This document shows, piece by piece, positions 9,438-17,949 of a stretch of 64,000 bases of DNA. The DNA is from Chitinophagales bacterium. GTDB lineage: Bacteria; Bacteroidota; Bacteroidia; Chitinophagales; Chitinophagaceae. The notes below the pieces were generated by a model. The model was not told the origin of the DNA and did no database searches. It saw only the letters and a program-made list of their open reading frames with translations. The stretch spans positions 37,033 through 101,032 of the forward strand of contig JACJXR010000010.1 of NCBI GenBank assembly GCA_020636505.1, read 5' to 3'. The stretch's first letter is position 1. Every line of letters begins with the position of its first letter. The position numbers and the translations under genes were made by a program.

Positions 9438-10907
9438 CTAAAACTGGAAATAAACAAAATGCGGTGTTGTTTCATACACACCAAAAAACAATATCCAAAC
9501 AATCATGAAATAATAACCTGCAAGCCGTAGGCCTTTAGGTACTTTATTCATACTATTCAATGCATTGGTATATGCCAACGCTATCTCCACCACAACAAAG
9601 ATCAACAGCGACAAAAGCATGTATATGATTCCCGGTCGTAGTGGGAACAACTCAATTACTTTAGCAGATATCAGTTTTAAGTCTGCGATAAATGTTGCAG
9701 GATCAAACGACATGTTGCCTATTACTGCAAATGCGTTTTGCATATCCGTAGCACGAAATACAATAAAGCTGAATGCAATAAGATGAAACGTGATCAACAT
9801 GGCCAACCCATTGTTCAGTAAGCGAAACTTCGCAAGGCCCAAGAAAGCCATCAACTTATTCGCATAAGGATTAAGCACAAAATAGCCTATGATATACAAA
9901 GCATGCATCACACCAAACACCACATAGGTCCAACCGGAGCCATGCCATATACCCGACAGCAGAAAGACAACAAACAAATTGTAATACCAACGCCAACGCC
10001 CCACACGATTTCCCCCCATAGGGATATACACATAATCTCTGAACCAAGTAGACAGTGATATATGCCAACGTCTCCAAAACTCAGGAACCGACTTTGAGAA
10101 AAACGGTTGCTTGAAATTATCCATCAGTTTGAAACCCATGATGCGCGCAACACCTATGGCAATATCAGAATAGGCGGAAAAATCGCAATAAACCTGTATC
10201 GCAAACAGATACATGGCGAGTAAGGACATGTTGCCACTATATTGTTCAGGACTACCGAATACCTGATCCACATACAATGCAAGATTGTCTGCTATCACCA
10301 TCTTTTTGAAGTAGCCGTATAAAGCCTGTCTGAATCCGCGCGAGATATTATCGTAGTCGGGTACTTTCTTTTGTCTGAATTGCGGCAATAAGTTTTGCGG
10401 ACGCTCAATGGGGCCTGCCACCAACTGCGGGAAGAACATCACATAGGTGGCATATATGCCAAAATGCTTTTCAGGCTCCTGTTTACCCCAATACACTTCT
10501 ATCACATAGCTAAGGCTCTGGAATGTGTGAAAAGACAACCCTATAGGCAATGCCCACTTCAATAATACCAAGTCGTAATTCCAACCTAAAAAAGCAGCAA
10601 GGCCATGTATGTTCTCCGAAGCAAAGTTGAAATACTTGAACGTGACCAGGAGTATACATGTGGCAGCTATACTCAGCCATAAATATCTTTTACGTTTGGC
10701 ACCATGCACCTTATTCATCATACGTGCGGCGTAATAATCCACAAGAATGATGGCGAAAAGTATCAGTAAATATTCAGGAATGAACGCACCGTAAAAAACA
10801 CAACTGGCCAACAACAAAAGGACCCACCTATATTTTTGCCGCAAAGAGTAGAACAGCAATACAACCGCTATAAAGAATACTATAAAGGTGATCGAATTGA
10901 ACAGCAT
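9438..10907 (-). CDS. MBOAT family membrane O-acyltransferase (AlgI-like)
   Basis: A 489-residue polytopic inner-membrane protein with about 10-12 hydrophobic segments. The AlgI/DltB-family blocks are present: FFPQLVAGPIERP, QVYCDFSAYSDIAIG, EFWRRWHISLSTWFRDY and IPMGGNR, and the catalytic histidine motif in GIWHGSGWTY near residue 320. These enzymes pass acetyl or other acyl groups across the membrane to an exported polysaccharide or other acceptor. The SGNH-like gene immediately downstream is the expected periplasmic partner. Start ATG at 10907 gives a natural first membrane helix. Confidence 0.93.
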   Translation of the reverse strand: MLFNSITFIVFFIAVVLLFYSLRQKYRWVLLLLASCVFYGAFIPEYLLILFAIILVDYYAARMMNKVHGAKRKRYLWLSIAATCILLVTFKYFNFASENIHGLAAFLGWNYDLVLLKWALPIGLSFHTFQSLSYVIEVYWGKQEPEKHFGIYATYVMFFPQLVAGPIERPQNLLPQFRQKKVPDYDNISRGFRQALYGYFKKMVIADNLALYVDQVFGSPEQYSGNMSLLAMYLFAIQVYCDFSAYSDIAIGVARIMGFKLMDNFKQPFFSKSVPEFWRRWHISLSTWFRDYVYIPMGGNRVGRWRWYYNLFVVFLLSGIWHGSGWTYVVFGVMHALYIIGYFVLNPYANKLMAFLGLAKFRLLNNGLAMLITFHLIAFSFIVFRATDMQNAFAVIGNMSFDPATFIADLKLISAKVIELFPLRPGIIYMLLSLLIFVVVEIALAYTNALNSMNKVPKGLRLAGYYFMIVWILFFGVYETTPHFVYFQF

Positions 10908-10933
10908 GCGTAATAAAAATATAAATTATACTA

Positions 10934-11590
10934 TTATAATGCACATGCAGTTACAATCAATGATGACAGAACAAACTTTTCTCCATCCACATCTATCGGT
11001 GGCTCGTCCTCTTCGTATGCATCATTAATATCAAAGCCGTATTGTTTCAGCATATCGCAGGCACCTTCTTTGGAGTACATGGCAAAGCCAAACTTGGTCA
11101 TCGGGTATGTTTTCATTAGCCTTTCTGGACGCAGGCCCAATATGAATTTTCCATTCGGCTTCAGCACTCGTAGTATTTCCGTAGCCACAGCTTGGGCATC
11201 GTCCCAAAAGTAAACGGTGTTTACCGTGACTATTTTATCGAACGTATCTTCTGCAAAAGGCATGGATAATGCATCACCGTGAACGAATGTTGCAACATTA
11301 CGGGTCACCAACTCATCATTGGTTGCAGTAGCCAGCTCCACCATTTCTTCCGAGTAATCGTATCCCGTGTATTGTAAATTTTTTGCTTTGGCAATCATAT
11401 CGGCAACGTGTTTGCCTTTACCCATGCCTATTTCCAATACATTATCATTATCGGATAAGTTCATGGCATCGATGGCACGATTTATAAGCACAGCATTGCC
11501 TACGGCCATAAAATCGGCTATCTGCTCCGCCCACTCGCCATGTGGCTTGCGCAACTGAGCAGCCATGCTCATGGCTTTTTGTTCATCCAT
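10934..11590 (-). CDS. Class I SAM-dependent methyltransferase
   Basis: I place the start at 11590 rather than at the longer 11644 frame, because the upstream VOC gene stops at 11593 and the SAM fold begins soon after MDEQKAM. This gives 218 residues. SAM-binding motif I is VLEIGMGKGKHV, motif II is the acidic YTGYDYSEEM, and GDALSMPFAEDTFDKIV and LRVLKPNGKFILG are later family motifs. It looks like a UbiE/COQ5-type small-molecule methyltransferase with unknown substrate. It is co-transcribed with the VOC protein (2-bp gap). Confidence 0.85.
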   Translation of the reverse strand: MDEQKAMSMAAQLRKPHGEWAEQIADFMAVGNAVLINRAIDAMNLSDNDNVLEIGMGKGKHVADMIAKAKNLQYTGYDYSEEMVELATATNDELVTRNVATFVHGDALSMPFAEDTFDKIVTVNTVYFWDDAQAVATEILRVLKPNGKFILGLRPERLMKTYPMTKFGFAMYSKEGACDMLKQYGFDINDAYEEDEPPIDVDGEKFVLSSLIVTACAL

Positions 11591-11592
11591 GT

Positions 11593-11964
11593 TTATGGCA
11601 ATTTGAAGTGCGGATTGCAAATAACACCCAGTGCGTTGCCCCAAGGGTCTTTTACCGTTGCAAGCACTATGCCTTCTCCCAAATCCATTGGCTTCTCCAA
11701 TTCCGTGGCTCCTTTGCTTAGCAGATGCTCATACATTTTTTGAGCATCTTCAACTCCCCAATAGGCATAGACGTTAACCGCTTTTTCCATCGGCTCTTTT
11801 TGTGGATGCAAGCCAAACTCGTAGCCTCCCACATTGAATCCGACATAATATTCCGTATCGTAATAAGGCTCTTGGCCCAAAATATCTTTGTACCAATCAG
11901 TAGCCGCCTTCAGATCGTCTACCATGTATACTACTGTACGTAAGCCTTGAAATGCAGTACTCAT
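11593..11964 (-). CDS. VOC family (glyoxalase/bleomycin-resistance-like) protein
   Basis: A 123-residue single-module vicinal-oxygen-chelate protein: an N-terminal beta-alpha-beta unit (GLRTVVYMVDDLKAATDWYKDILG) and a second unit ending in KDPWGNALGVICNPH, with the usual DPWGN turn. Members may be metalloenzymes or ligand-binding proteins; the function is not predictable here. It is the first gene of a two-gene unit with the methyltransferase. Confidence 0.85.
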   Translation of the reverse strand: MSTAFQGLRTVVYMVDDLKAATDWYKDILGQEPYYDTEYYVGFNVGGYEFGLHPQKEPMEKAVNVYAYWGVEDAQKMYEHLLSKGATELEKPMDLGEGIVLATVKDPWGNALGVICNPHFKLP

Positions 11965-12021
11965 TGATTATCGTTTTTTACAATTTAGCCAAAATATATC
12001 GCAAGCCTTACCTTTAATAAT

Positions 12022-12360
12022 ATGATAATAGGTGTAGCAGGACCATACTCAGCCGATACAGATGTGCAAAGACAGCAGAATCTGAATGCAATGAATGACG
12101 CAGCCACTGCCGTATTAGCCAAAGGGCACACACCCTTGATAGGTGTCAACGCGGCTTTGCCTGTTGTTGAAAAAACAGGGCTTGAAGGTGATGCGCGTTA
12201 TAAAGCCATCATGGATATATCGATGGCGGTAATTGACAAATGCGAGGCACTGTTGCTTATAGCAGAAAGCCCCGGCGCGAATCGCGAACGGGACTTGATA
12301 TTATCCAAAGGGCTACCCGTATACCACAGTGTGGAGGAGGTGCCCAATGCAAGCAATTAA
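12022..12360 (+). CDS. DUF4406-like / deoxyribosyltransferase-fold protein
   Basis: A 112-residue cytosolic protein that opens with MIIGVAGPYSA and continues with a 'N…A…KGHTPLIGVNAALP' stretch and a C-terminal SPGANRERDLILSKGLPVYHSVEEV. This resembles the small nucleoside 2-deoxyribosyltransferase-like DUF4406 family (start-strand GPY, late S-x-G-A…E). Activity is unproven. Its stop codon overlaps the stop of the convergent lipoprotein gene by 3 bp. Confidence 0.6.
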   Translation: MIIGVAGPYSADTDVQRQQNLNAMNDAATAVLAKGHTPLIGVNAALPVVEKTGLEGDARYKAIMDISMAVIDKCEALLLIAESPGANRERDLILSKGLPVYHSVEEVPNASN

Positions 12361-12632
12361 ATGATGTTGCCGACCTTCTCCAAAGAGCAGTCTCCCGATG
12401 CAGGACCTGTTTGTGCGGCATCTTCCAACAATCGGCGTTTTTTCTCGTCGCAAGCGTTTTGCGCATCTTTCTTACGGCTTGCAGGGAACGATTCGGAATC
12501 ATCCAAAGAATAAGTTCCTCCGTTGCCATCTGTATAATTGATAACGCAACTACATTCGTATTCCTTAATCAAGCAAGACGAAAAAAGCATGGACGCCAAA
12601 GGCAGCGTCAATATCAAAGTAAATTTCCTCAT
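12357..12632 (-). CDS. Small lipoprotein, paralogue of the next gene
   Basis: A 91-residue lipoprotein with a lipobox (MLFSSC, lipidated Cys ~20) and a mature part carrying a C-x-C pair (YECSCVINYTDG), a basic helix (RKKDAQNACDEKKRRLLEDA) and a late Cys (GDCSLEKV). The same cysteine layout is found in the gene at 12734-13012, so the two form a diverged tandem family. I do not recognise it further. It probably sits on the inner or outer membrane facing the periplasm. Confidence 0.65.
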   Translation of the reverse strand: MRKFTLILTLPLASMLFSSCLIKEYECSCVINYTDGNGGTYSLDDSESFPASRKKDAQNACDEKKRRLLEDAAQTGPASGDCSLEKVGNII

Positions 12633-12650
12633 AATGTCGTTTTAAAGACA

Positions 12651-12684
12651 ACAGCTTGTATCATGAAATCATAACACAAGCTGT
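12651..12684 (-). terminator. Hairpin between the two small lipoprotein genes
   Basis: ACAGCTTGT at 12651-12659 pairs with ACAAGCTGT at 12676-12684. It lies downstream of the 12734-13012 gene in its direction. The T-run after it is poor (TTGTCTTT), so it may be a weak terminator or a processing stem. Confidence 0.4.
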
Positions 12685-12733
12685 TTATTGTTATTTGTAT
12701 AATAGAATGGTTCGTGTTGCGAACTATTCTTGA

Positions 12734-13012
12734 TTATTTCAAAGTACAGTTGGCGGTTGATGTAACGGTTACACCTGCACCTGAGTAAAAGAAGTCGTTT
12801 TCACTTTTTACCTGACTTTCAAAGTTTTTACACTCGTCTTCAGCTTTCTTTTTTGTGTCTTTGATGCTTTTGCTGATCTCTCCTTCTTCGCTTGAGCTGT
12901 AACCTTGAGCGGTTGCAGTCACTGCATAAGTACAAGCACAATTGTAGTTTTTCTTACAAGCCGAGAACGTTACGACTGCAAGTAGAGCCAACAGGATAGT
13001 TGATTTTTTCAT
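12734..13012 (-). CDS. Small lipoprotein (YNCACTY family)
   Basis: The start at 13012 is chosen because MKKSTILLALLAVVTFSAC is a full lipoprotein signal; the longer frame to 13063 only adds an unlikely extension. The 92-residue product has the lipobox VTFSAC, a CxC pair (NYNCACTY), a lysine-rich helix with a Cys (KKKAEDECKNF) and a terminal NCTLK. It is a paralogue of the downstream lipoprotein gene. The function is unknown. Confidence 0.65.
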   Translation of the reverse strand: MKKSTILLALLAVVTFSACKKNYNCACTYAVTATAQGYSSSEEGEISKSIKDTKKKAEDECKNFESQVKSENDFFYSGAGVTVTSTANCTLK

Positions 13013-13221
13013 AGAATTGATTTTAAATTTAAGAGTACAATTTATTTCCATTTCCTTTAGCAATTTCCGTACCGGAAATGATTTTTCTGTTAAGGATATG
13101 ACGGATAAAAAATGCAGTAATATCAGGCTATTGAGGCCTGTGATAATTGTTCGGATTGATGAAAGTATCCAACAAAATATTTTATTAACCGTGAGTTACA
13201 AAAGAGGTATGAACTGGTCGA

Positions 13222-14013
13222 TCATTCAGACAACAACTCTCTGAAATAGTCTGTGGCTTTCAGCAGTCGGCTACCGTACCAACTGAACATTTCTCCATCC
13301 ACAAGTTTTACTTGTGCATTGGGCAATACTGTCTTCACCTCGGCAATGTGTTTTTCTTTGAATGGAAAGGGCTCTGATGAAAGTAACACCATATCGGGGT
13401 TGATGGCTTTCAAATCTTCGGCAGTCACTTCGGGGTAGCGTGTTTGTTTTTCGTATGCGTTCTTCCAACCCAACACATGTATCATATGGCCGATGAAAGT
13501 ATCTCCACCAACGGTCATCCATGGATCGCGCCACATCAGGTAAGCAACCTTTTTAGGTTCTGCTGCATGGTTCAGTCCTGTGAAAGCATGTACTATCTCA
13601 TCTACAAGGTTCACAGCATCTCCATCGGTTCCCGTCATCTGCCCAACCACTTGCATCATCAGCAACGCATGCGGTAATGTGTCAACATCACTTATCCATA
13701 CAGGAAACTCATTGGCCAACTCCTCAATCTGCTCTTTTTCGTTCTCTTCCTTATTGGCTATTATGAGGTCGGGCTTCAACTCTCGTATCTTATCAATGTT
13801 CAAGGTTTTGGTTCCGCCCACACGCTCTTTGCTTCTGAACCACGCTTCGGGATGTACACAAAACTTGGTGATACCCACCACTTCGTCGTTCAATCCCAAA
13901 TCAGCCAACAACTCCGTTTGCGATGGCACAAGGCTAATTATTCTTTTTGCAGGATAGTTTATGGTCACCTCCCTGCCCAACATATCGTTGAATGTTTTCC
14001 TCGGTCTCATCAC
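13222..14013 (-). CDS. Helical-backbone metal receptor / BtuF-like binding protein
   Basis: A 263-residue protein of the TroA/BtuF fold: RIISLVPSQTELLADLGL opens the first lobe, KPDLIIANKEENEKEQIEEL forms the middle, the long backbone helix is around VVGQMTGTDGDAVNLVDE, and INPDMVLLSSEPFPFKEKH the second lobe. Such proteins bind vitamin B12, haem or ferric siderophores for ABC importers. Unusually there is no signal peptide and no permease or ATPase is nearby, so a cytosolic or non-transport role is possible. Its start overlaps the stop of the upstream membrane protein (ATGA), showing translational coupling. Confidence 0.75.
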   Translation of the reverse strand: MMRPRKTFNDMLGREVTINYPAKRIISLVPSQTELLADLGLNDEVVGITKFCVHPEAWFRSKERVGGTKTLNIDKIRELKPDLIIANKEENEKEQIEELANEFPVWISDVDTLPHALLMMQVVGQMTGTDGDAVNLVDEIVHAFTGLNHAAEPKKVAYLMWRDPWMTVGGDTFIGHMIHVLGWKNAYEKQTRYPEVTAEDLKAINPDMVLLSSEPFPFKEKHIAEVKTVLPNAQVKLVDGEMFSWYGSRLLKATDYFRELLSE

Positions 14014-14369
14014 TCAAACTTTTTGAAGTAAAACATCAGAAAGAACGTACATAACACATCGAACGGGAAAAGCACATCCAAAAGGAAATGCATACCCGGT
14101 TTGTCCGGCATTGCAAAGCGCAACACAAGGTTCAAGGTTGTAAGAGCCAAATACGACAAAGCCGCCCACCTTTTCAGATCGCAGGCAAACAACCAAAACA
14201 GCGTATATACGCCCATTATCACGGGCCTCCAATTGGCCAAGCCATCCACCGGGTCGACGATGTAATCATAAACCAGAAACAACGTCATGCCGATATTGAA
14301 CAAGGCGATAAAAGGGAACACCGTAGGTGGCTTATTCCATACTCTTTTGTAAAACGGTTCGTTCATCAA
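14010..14369 (-). CDS. Four-helix integral membrane protein, unknown function
   Basis: A 119-residue hydrophobic protein with about four membrane segments (VFPFIALFNIGMTLFLVYDY; VIMGVYTLFWLFACDL; AALSYLALTTLNLVLRF; LLDVLFPFDVLCTFFLMFYF). I do not recognise a named family. It is the upstream partner of the metal-receptor-like gene, with a 4-bp overlap. Confidence 0.65.
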   Translation of the reverse strand: MMNEPFYKRVWNKPPTVFPFIALFNIGMTLFLVYDYIVDPVDGLANWRPVIMGVYTLFWLFACDLKRWAALSYLALTTLNLVLRFAMPDKPGMHFLLDVLFPFDVLCTFFLMFYFKKFE

Positions 14370-14535
14370 GCATCAAAGGTAGCAAGTATAATGGAGTGAT
14401 TTATGTCTTGCTTTGCTAAACGACATTTAACCGAAAGTTAGTATAACGACATTTTTAAATAGGCTTTAATATGAATTCAGGATATGCATTAAACCTATTG
14501 CGTATATTTATAATACACTTTATAAACCTCAAGTT

Positions 14536-16188
14536 ATGCAAAAGACATTCTCCACCCTCGTATTGCTGATATGCTTGGCTTCATATGGCAACATTTCCAA
14601 AGCACAGTACTTATTTGAACTATTCAATATAAATCATAGGACAGGGTCAGATCCCGGTAGTGTCATAGTTGTTGATACTTTTCTCTTTTTCACAGCAAAT
14701 GATGGCATCCACGGCAGAGAGCCCTGGATATGTGACGGAACTCAAGCCGGTACAAAAATCATTAAAGACATCAACCCGGGAACAACCGGTAGCTTAGGGG
14801 GATTGATTGCTGCGAACAATGGGAAAGTGTATTTTACAGCAACCGACTATTCCAGCTCACCATTTCCCGGTTCGGAGCCATGGGTAACCGATGGTACGGC
14901 TACAGGCACACAAATGATCAAAGACATCTATACCGGAACAAAGTCGTCCATTTCTTTTCCTGAAAAATTCACATCGTCAGCAGGAAACGTATACTTTTTT
15001 GCTGATGATGGCACACATGGCAAGGAACTTTGGGTTACAGATGGTACAGCCAATGGGACTTACATGGTAAAAGATATAAACCCAGGCACAGGTCATTCCA
15101 CACCGGGTGGTTTCATCGAATACAACAGTAAAACCTATTTTGGCGCATATGACAGTACTCATGGTGTCGAACTATGGGTTACAGATGGTACGACTAACGG
15201 CACTCAATTATTAATAGACCTTGAACCGGGGAGATTCAGCAGTAACATCAGCAATCTATTTGTTTATAATAACAAACTATACTTTTCTGCTATTTCAGGT
15301 TCCGGTACCGGCATCTACGAATCTGACGGCACTGTTAACGGAACTAAGTTTGTAACAGCAGGTTATTGGAATGATGAAATTGTACAGTTTAACGGGAAAT
15401 TATACATTGGTGCAGGAGAGCTTTATTCTTTCGATGGCACACCAACAGGCTTTCAGCTAATAAAAGATATTAATCCTGCTACTAACCAATACTCCTCCCC
15501 TAGCCAACTGACTGTGGTTGGCAATCAATTGTTTTTCACAGCAGATGATGGGGTACACAATGAAGAACTATGGGTATCGGATGGAACCACTAACGGCACA
15601 CATTTGGTAAAAAACATAAGCACACACCCGGTAGCAGGCTCTACTCCATTAGACTTGATCGCATATGCAAATAAACTATTCTTCATTGCTCGCGACACAA
15701 ACATGGATTATGAGCTATATGTTTCTGATGGTACTGTGAATGGTACCAAAATGATAAAAGGGAAAGGACCAACGATGGCTAGTCCCGGACCACAAGGCAC
15801 ATACGCCGTGTGTAACAATGCACTTTATTTTGCCAATTATGATACAGCAGGTTACGAAATGTGGAAGCTAACAGACACTGCATATGTCAACAGCTTAGAC
15901 ACCACCAACAATCCACCTACCAATATGCCGACAATCCAAACTGTATCTGACAATATAACTGTTGCTCCCAACCCTGCACACGATAAAGTGACTATCGGAT
16001 TTGACAAAGCATACAGTAACGCACAACTTTCAATTGTAGACCTTTCAGGAAAAGTAATTTTGAATAAACCAATAGATGCAGCTCAAAAAGTTGTGGAAGT
16101 TTCTTTGCCTGAAATGTCCACAGGTGTTTACATACTGAACATACACCACGATGAAGGTGTAATAACCGAAAGACTGTTAATTGAATAA
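14536..16188 (+). CDS. Secreted 'ELWVTDGT' repeat protein with T9SS type A domain
   Basis: A 550-residue protein with signal peptide (…NISKAQ) and about eight to nine ~50-residue repeats built around ELWVTDGTxNGTxxVKDINPG with an 'NxxxYFxADDGxHGxE' strand in between; this spacing suggests a beta-propeller-like or solenoid fold. The last ~80 residues are a T9SS type A domain (APNPAHDKVTIGFDKA … STGVYILNIHHDEG). It is an extracellular protein of unknown ligand. The next gene is a close tandem paralogue, and their 5' leaders share the sequence AACCTCAAGTTATGCAAAAG. Confidence 0.8.
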   Translation: MQKTFSTLVLLICLASYGNISKAQYLFELFNINHRTGSDPGSVIVVDTFLFFTANDGIHGREPWICDGTQAGTKIIKDINPGTTGSLGGLIAANNGKVYFTATDYSSSPFPGSEPWVTDGTATGTQMIKDIYTGTKSSISFPEKFTSSAGNVYFFADDGTHGKELWVTDGTANGTYMVKDINPGTGHSTPGGFIEYNSKTYFGAYDSTHGVELWVTDGTTNGTQLLIDLEPGRFSSNISNLFVYNNKLYFSAISGSGTGIYESDGTVNGTKFVTAGYWNDEIVQFNGKLYIGAGELYSFDGTPTGFQLIKDINPATNQYSSPSQLTVVGNQLFFTADDGVHNEELWVSDGTTNGTHLVKNISTHPVAGSTPLDLIAYANKLFFIARDTNMDYELYVSDGTVNGTKMIKGKGPTMASPGPQGTYAVCNNALYFANYDTAGYEMWKLTDTAYVNSLDTTNNPPTNMPTIQTVSDNITVAPNPAHDKVTIGFDKAYSNAQLSIVDLSGKVILNKPIDAAQKVVEVSLPEMSTGVYILNIHHDEGVITERLLIE

Positions 16189-16210
16189 CACACGTTATAA
16201 ACCTCAAGTT

Positions 16211-17884
16211 ATGCAAAAGACGTTCTACACCCTCGTATTGCTGACATCCTTAGTATTATTTGGCAACATTTCCAAAGCTCAGTATGTATTTGAGATACTT
16301 CCATTTCATGCAGTTACTAAAGGCCCCTTACCCGAAAACATTGTAGCCATTGACACATTTTTATACTGTGCTGCAGGTAATGACACCAGTGGATTTGAAC
16401 CATGGATAAGTGATGGTACTTTGGCAGGATCCAGAATGATCAAAGACATTTATCCCGGGAATAATAGTGCCCATGCTGGCAACTTCACATCGTACAATGG
16501 CAAAGTATATTTTTCGTCAAATGATGGGACAAATGGTTATGAGTTATGGGTAACTGATGGGACAACTAATGGCACTAATATGGTCAAGGATATAAATCCC
16601 GGTGTGCTTTACAGCTACCCAAATGAACTAGTCGCTTTTAAAGGCAAACTATTATTTTGGGCTGATGATGGAACAAATGGCAGAGAGTTATGGGAAACGG
16701 ACGGTACCACAAATGGAACCCAACTTTTAAAAGATGTCACACCGGGTAGCGCAGGAACAAAAGCATCTAATAGTAGACCGCTTAATTACACTGAACTTAA
16801 CGGAAAAATGTACTTCCTCATCAATTATGAACTTTGGGAAACGGATGGTACAACCAACGGTACACATGTTGCTACAATTACTTCAGCCGGTTTCGGAGGG
16901 CTTGAGTTAATTACCTTATTTAATAATAAGATTTATTTAACCACTAAAAATGGCAATAGCTTTTGGGAAACTGACGGCACGGTAAATGGCACTAAAAAGG
17001 TAAAAGATATTGGTGCGAGGAGTGACATAGTGGTGCTTAACAACAAAATGTACTTCGCGGGAAGGGAAAATTCATCAATCGGTGTAGAGTTGTACGTATC
17101 CGATGGCACAACAAACGGTACTCAGTTGGTGAAGGATATTTATCCGTCAAACTATAAATCATCAGACCCGAGCAGCCTTACCGTATCAGGCAATCAGTTG
17201 TTTTTTGTTGCCAATGACAGCATACATGGCAAAGAGCTATGGGTAACCGATGGTACCACAAATGGAACGAAACTGGTAAAGGACATCTTTTTCCTCCCCG
17301 GCATGCCTACCGGTGGAGCAGGCATTAATAATCTTACAGCCTTCGATAGTAGTATATTCTTTTCAGCAAATGACACTTTCCCTTCCACCCGGGAAGATCT
17401 ATGGGTATCTGATGGTACAGCTACCGGCACTAAAAAATTATTGGACCAAGGCAGTAACAAATTCTATGAAGTCAACCACAATGAAGTACCCTTTTTGGTT
17501 TGTAATAACAACATGTACTTCAGAGCGATCACAGATTCTTTTCCTTGGTCAGGTAACATTGTAACAGAATATGCACTTTGGAAAATGACAGACACTTCTA
17601 AAAAGACACAACCACCAACAAACATTACTAAAACAAAGACAACCAACAATATAACCATTGCCCCCAACCCTGCACACGATAAAGTGACCATCGGATTTGA
17701 CAAAGCATACAATAACGCACAGCTTTCCATAGTAGATATTACAGGGAAAATGATATTGAATAAACCAATAGATGCAACTCAAAAGGTTGTGGAAGTTTCT
17801 TTACCTGAAGTATCCACAGGTGTTTACATACTGAACATACACCACGATGAAGGCATGGCAACGGAACGATTGTTGATAGAATAG
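16211..17884 (+). CDS. Tandem paralogue: 'ELWVTDGT' repeat T9SS type A protein
   Basis: The start at 16211 is preferred over the in-frame ATG at 16181, because the 16211 start gives the same signal peptide (MQKTFYTLVLLTSLVLFGNISKAQ) and the same upstream bases as the preceding paralogue; the product is 557 residues. It has the same ELW(V/E)TDGTTNGT repeats and an almost identical T9SS tail (APNPAHDKVTIGFDKAYNNA). The repeat region has diverged much more than the tail. It follows the first copy by 22 bp and ends at a strong terminator. Confidence 0.8.
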   Translation: MQKTFYTLVLLTSLVLFGNISKAQYVFEILPFHAVTKGPLPENIVAIDTFLYCAAGNDTSGFEPWISDGTLAGSRMIKDIYPGNNSAHAGNFTSYNGKVYFSSNDGTNGYELWVTDGTTNGTNMVKDINPGVLYSYPNELVAFKGKLLFWADDGTNGRELWETDGTTNGTQLLKDVTPGSAGTKASNSRPLNYTELNGKMYFLINYELWETDGTTNGTHVATITSAGFGGLELITLFNNKIYLTTKNGNSFWETDGTVNGTKKVKDIGARSDIVVLNNKMYFAGRENSSIGVELYVSDGTTNGTQLVKDIYPSNYKSSDPSSLTVSGNQLFFVANDSIHGKELWVTDGTTNGTKLVKDIFFLPGMPTGGAGINNLTAFDSSIFFSANDTFPSTREDLWVSDGTATGTKKLLDQGSNKFYEVNHNEVPFLVCNNNMYFRAITDSFPWSGNIVTEYALWKMTDTSKKTQPPTNITKTKTTNNITIAPNPAHDKVTIGFDKAYNNAQLSIVDITGKMILNKPIDATQKVVEVSLPEVSTGVYILNIHHDEGMATERLLIE

Positions 17885-17903
17885 AAACAAACCGGTACAA
17901 ATA

Positions 17904-17930
17904 AAAAAGCCACCCATCGGGTGGCTTTTT
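17904..17930. terminator. Bidirectional terminator
   Basis: AAAAAGCCACCC, loop ATC, GGGTGGCTTTTT. It is flanked by A on one side and T on the other, so it serves both the repeat-protein gene (+) and the convergent cystathionine beta-synthase gene (-). Confidence 0.9.
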
Positions 17931-17949
17931 GCGTTATTCAAAGTCTGTA

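Noticed and set aside
14401..14500. GTTAA-like words upstream of the 14536 gene
   Set aside because: The spacings (10, 11, 5 bp) do not keep the 11-bp phase and no TTG/TAnnTTTG lies at the diagnostic distances, so I did not add it to the array set.
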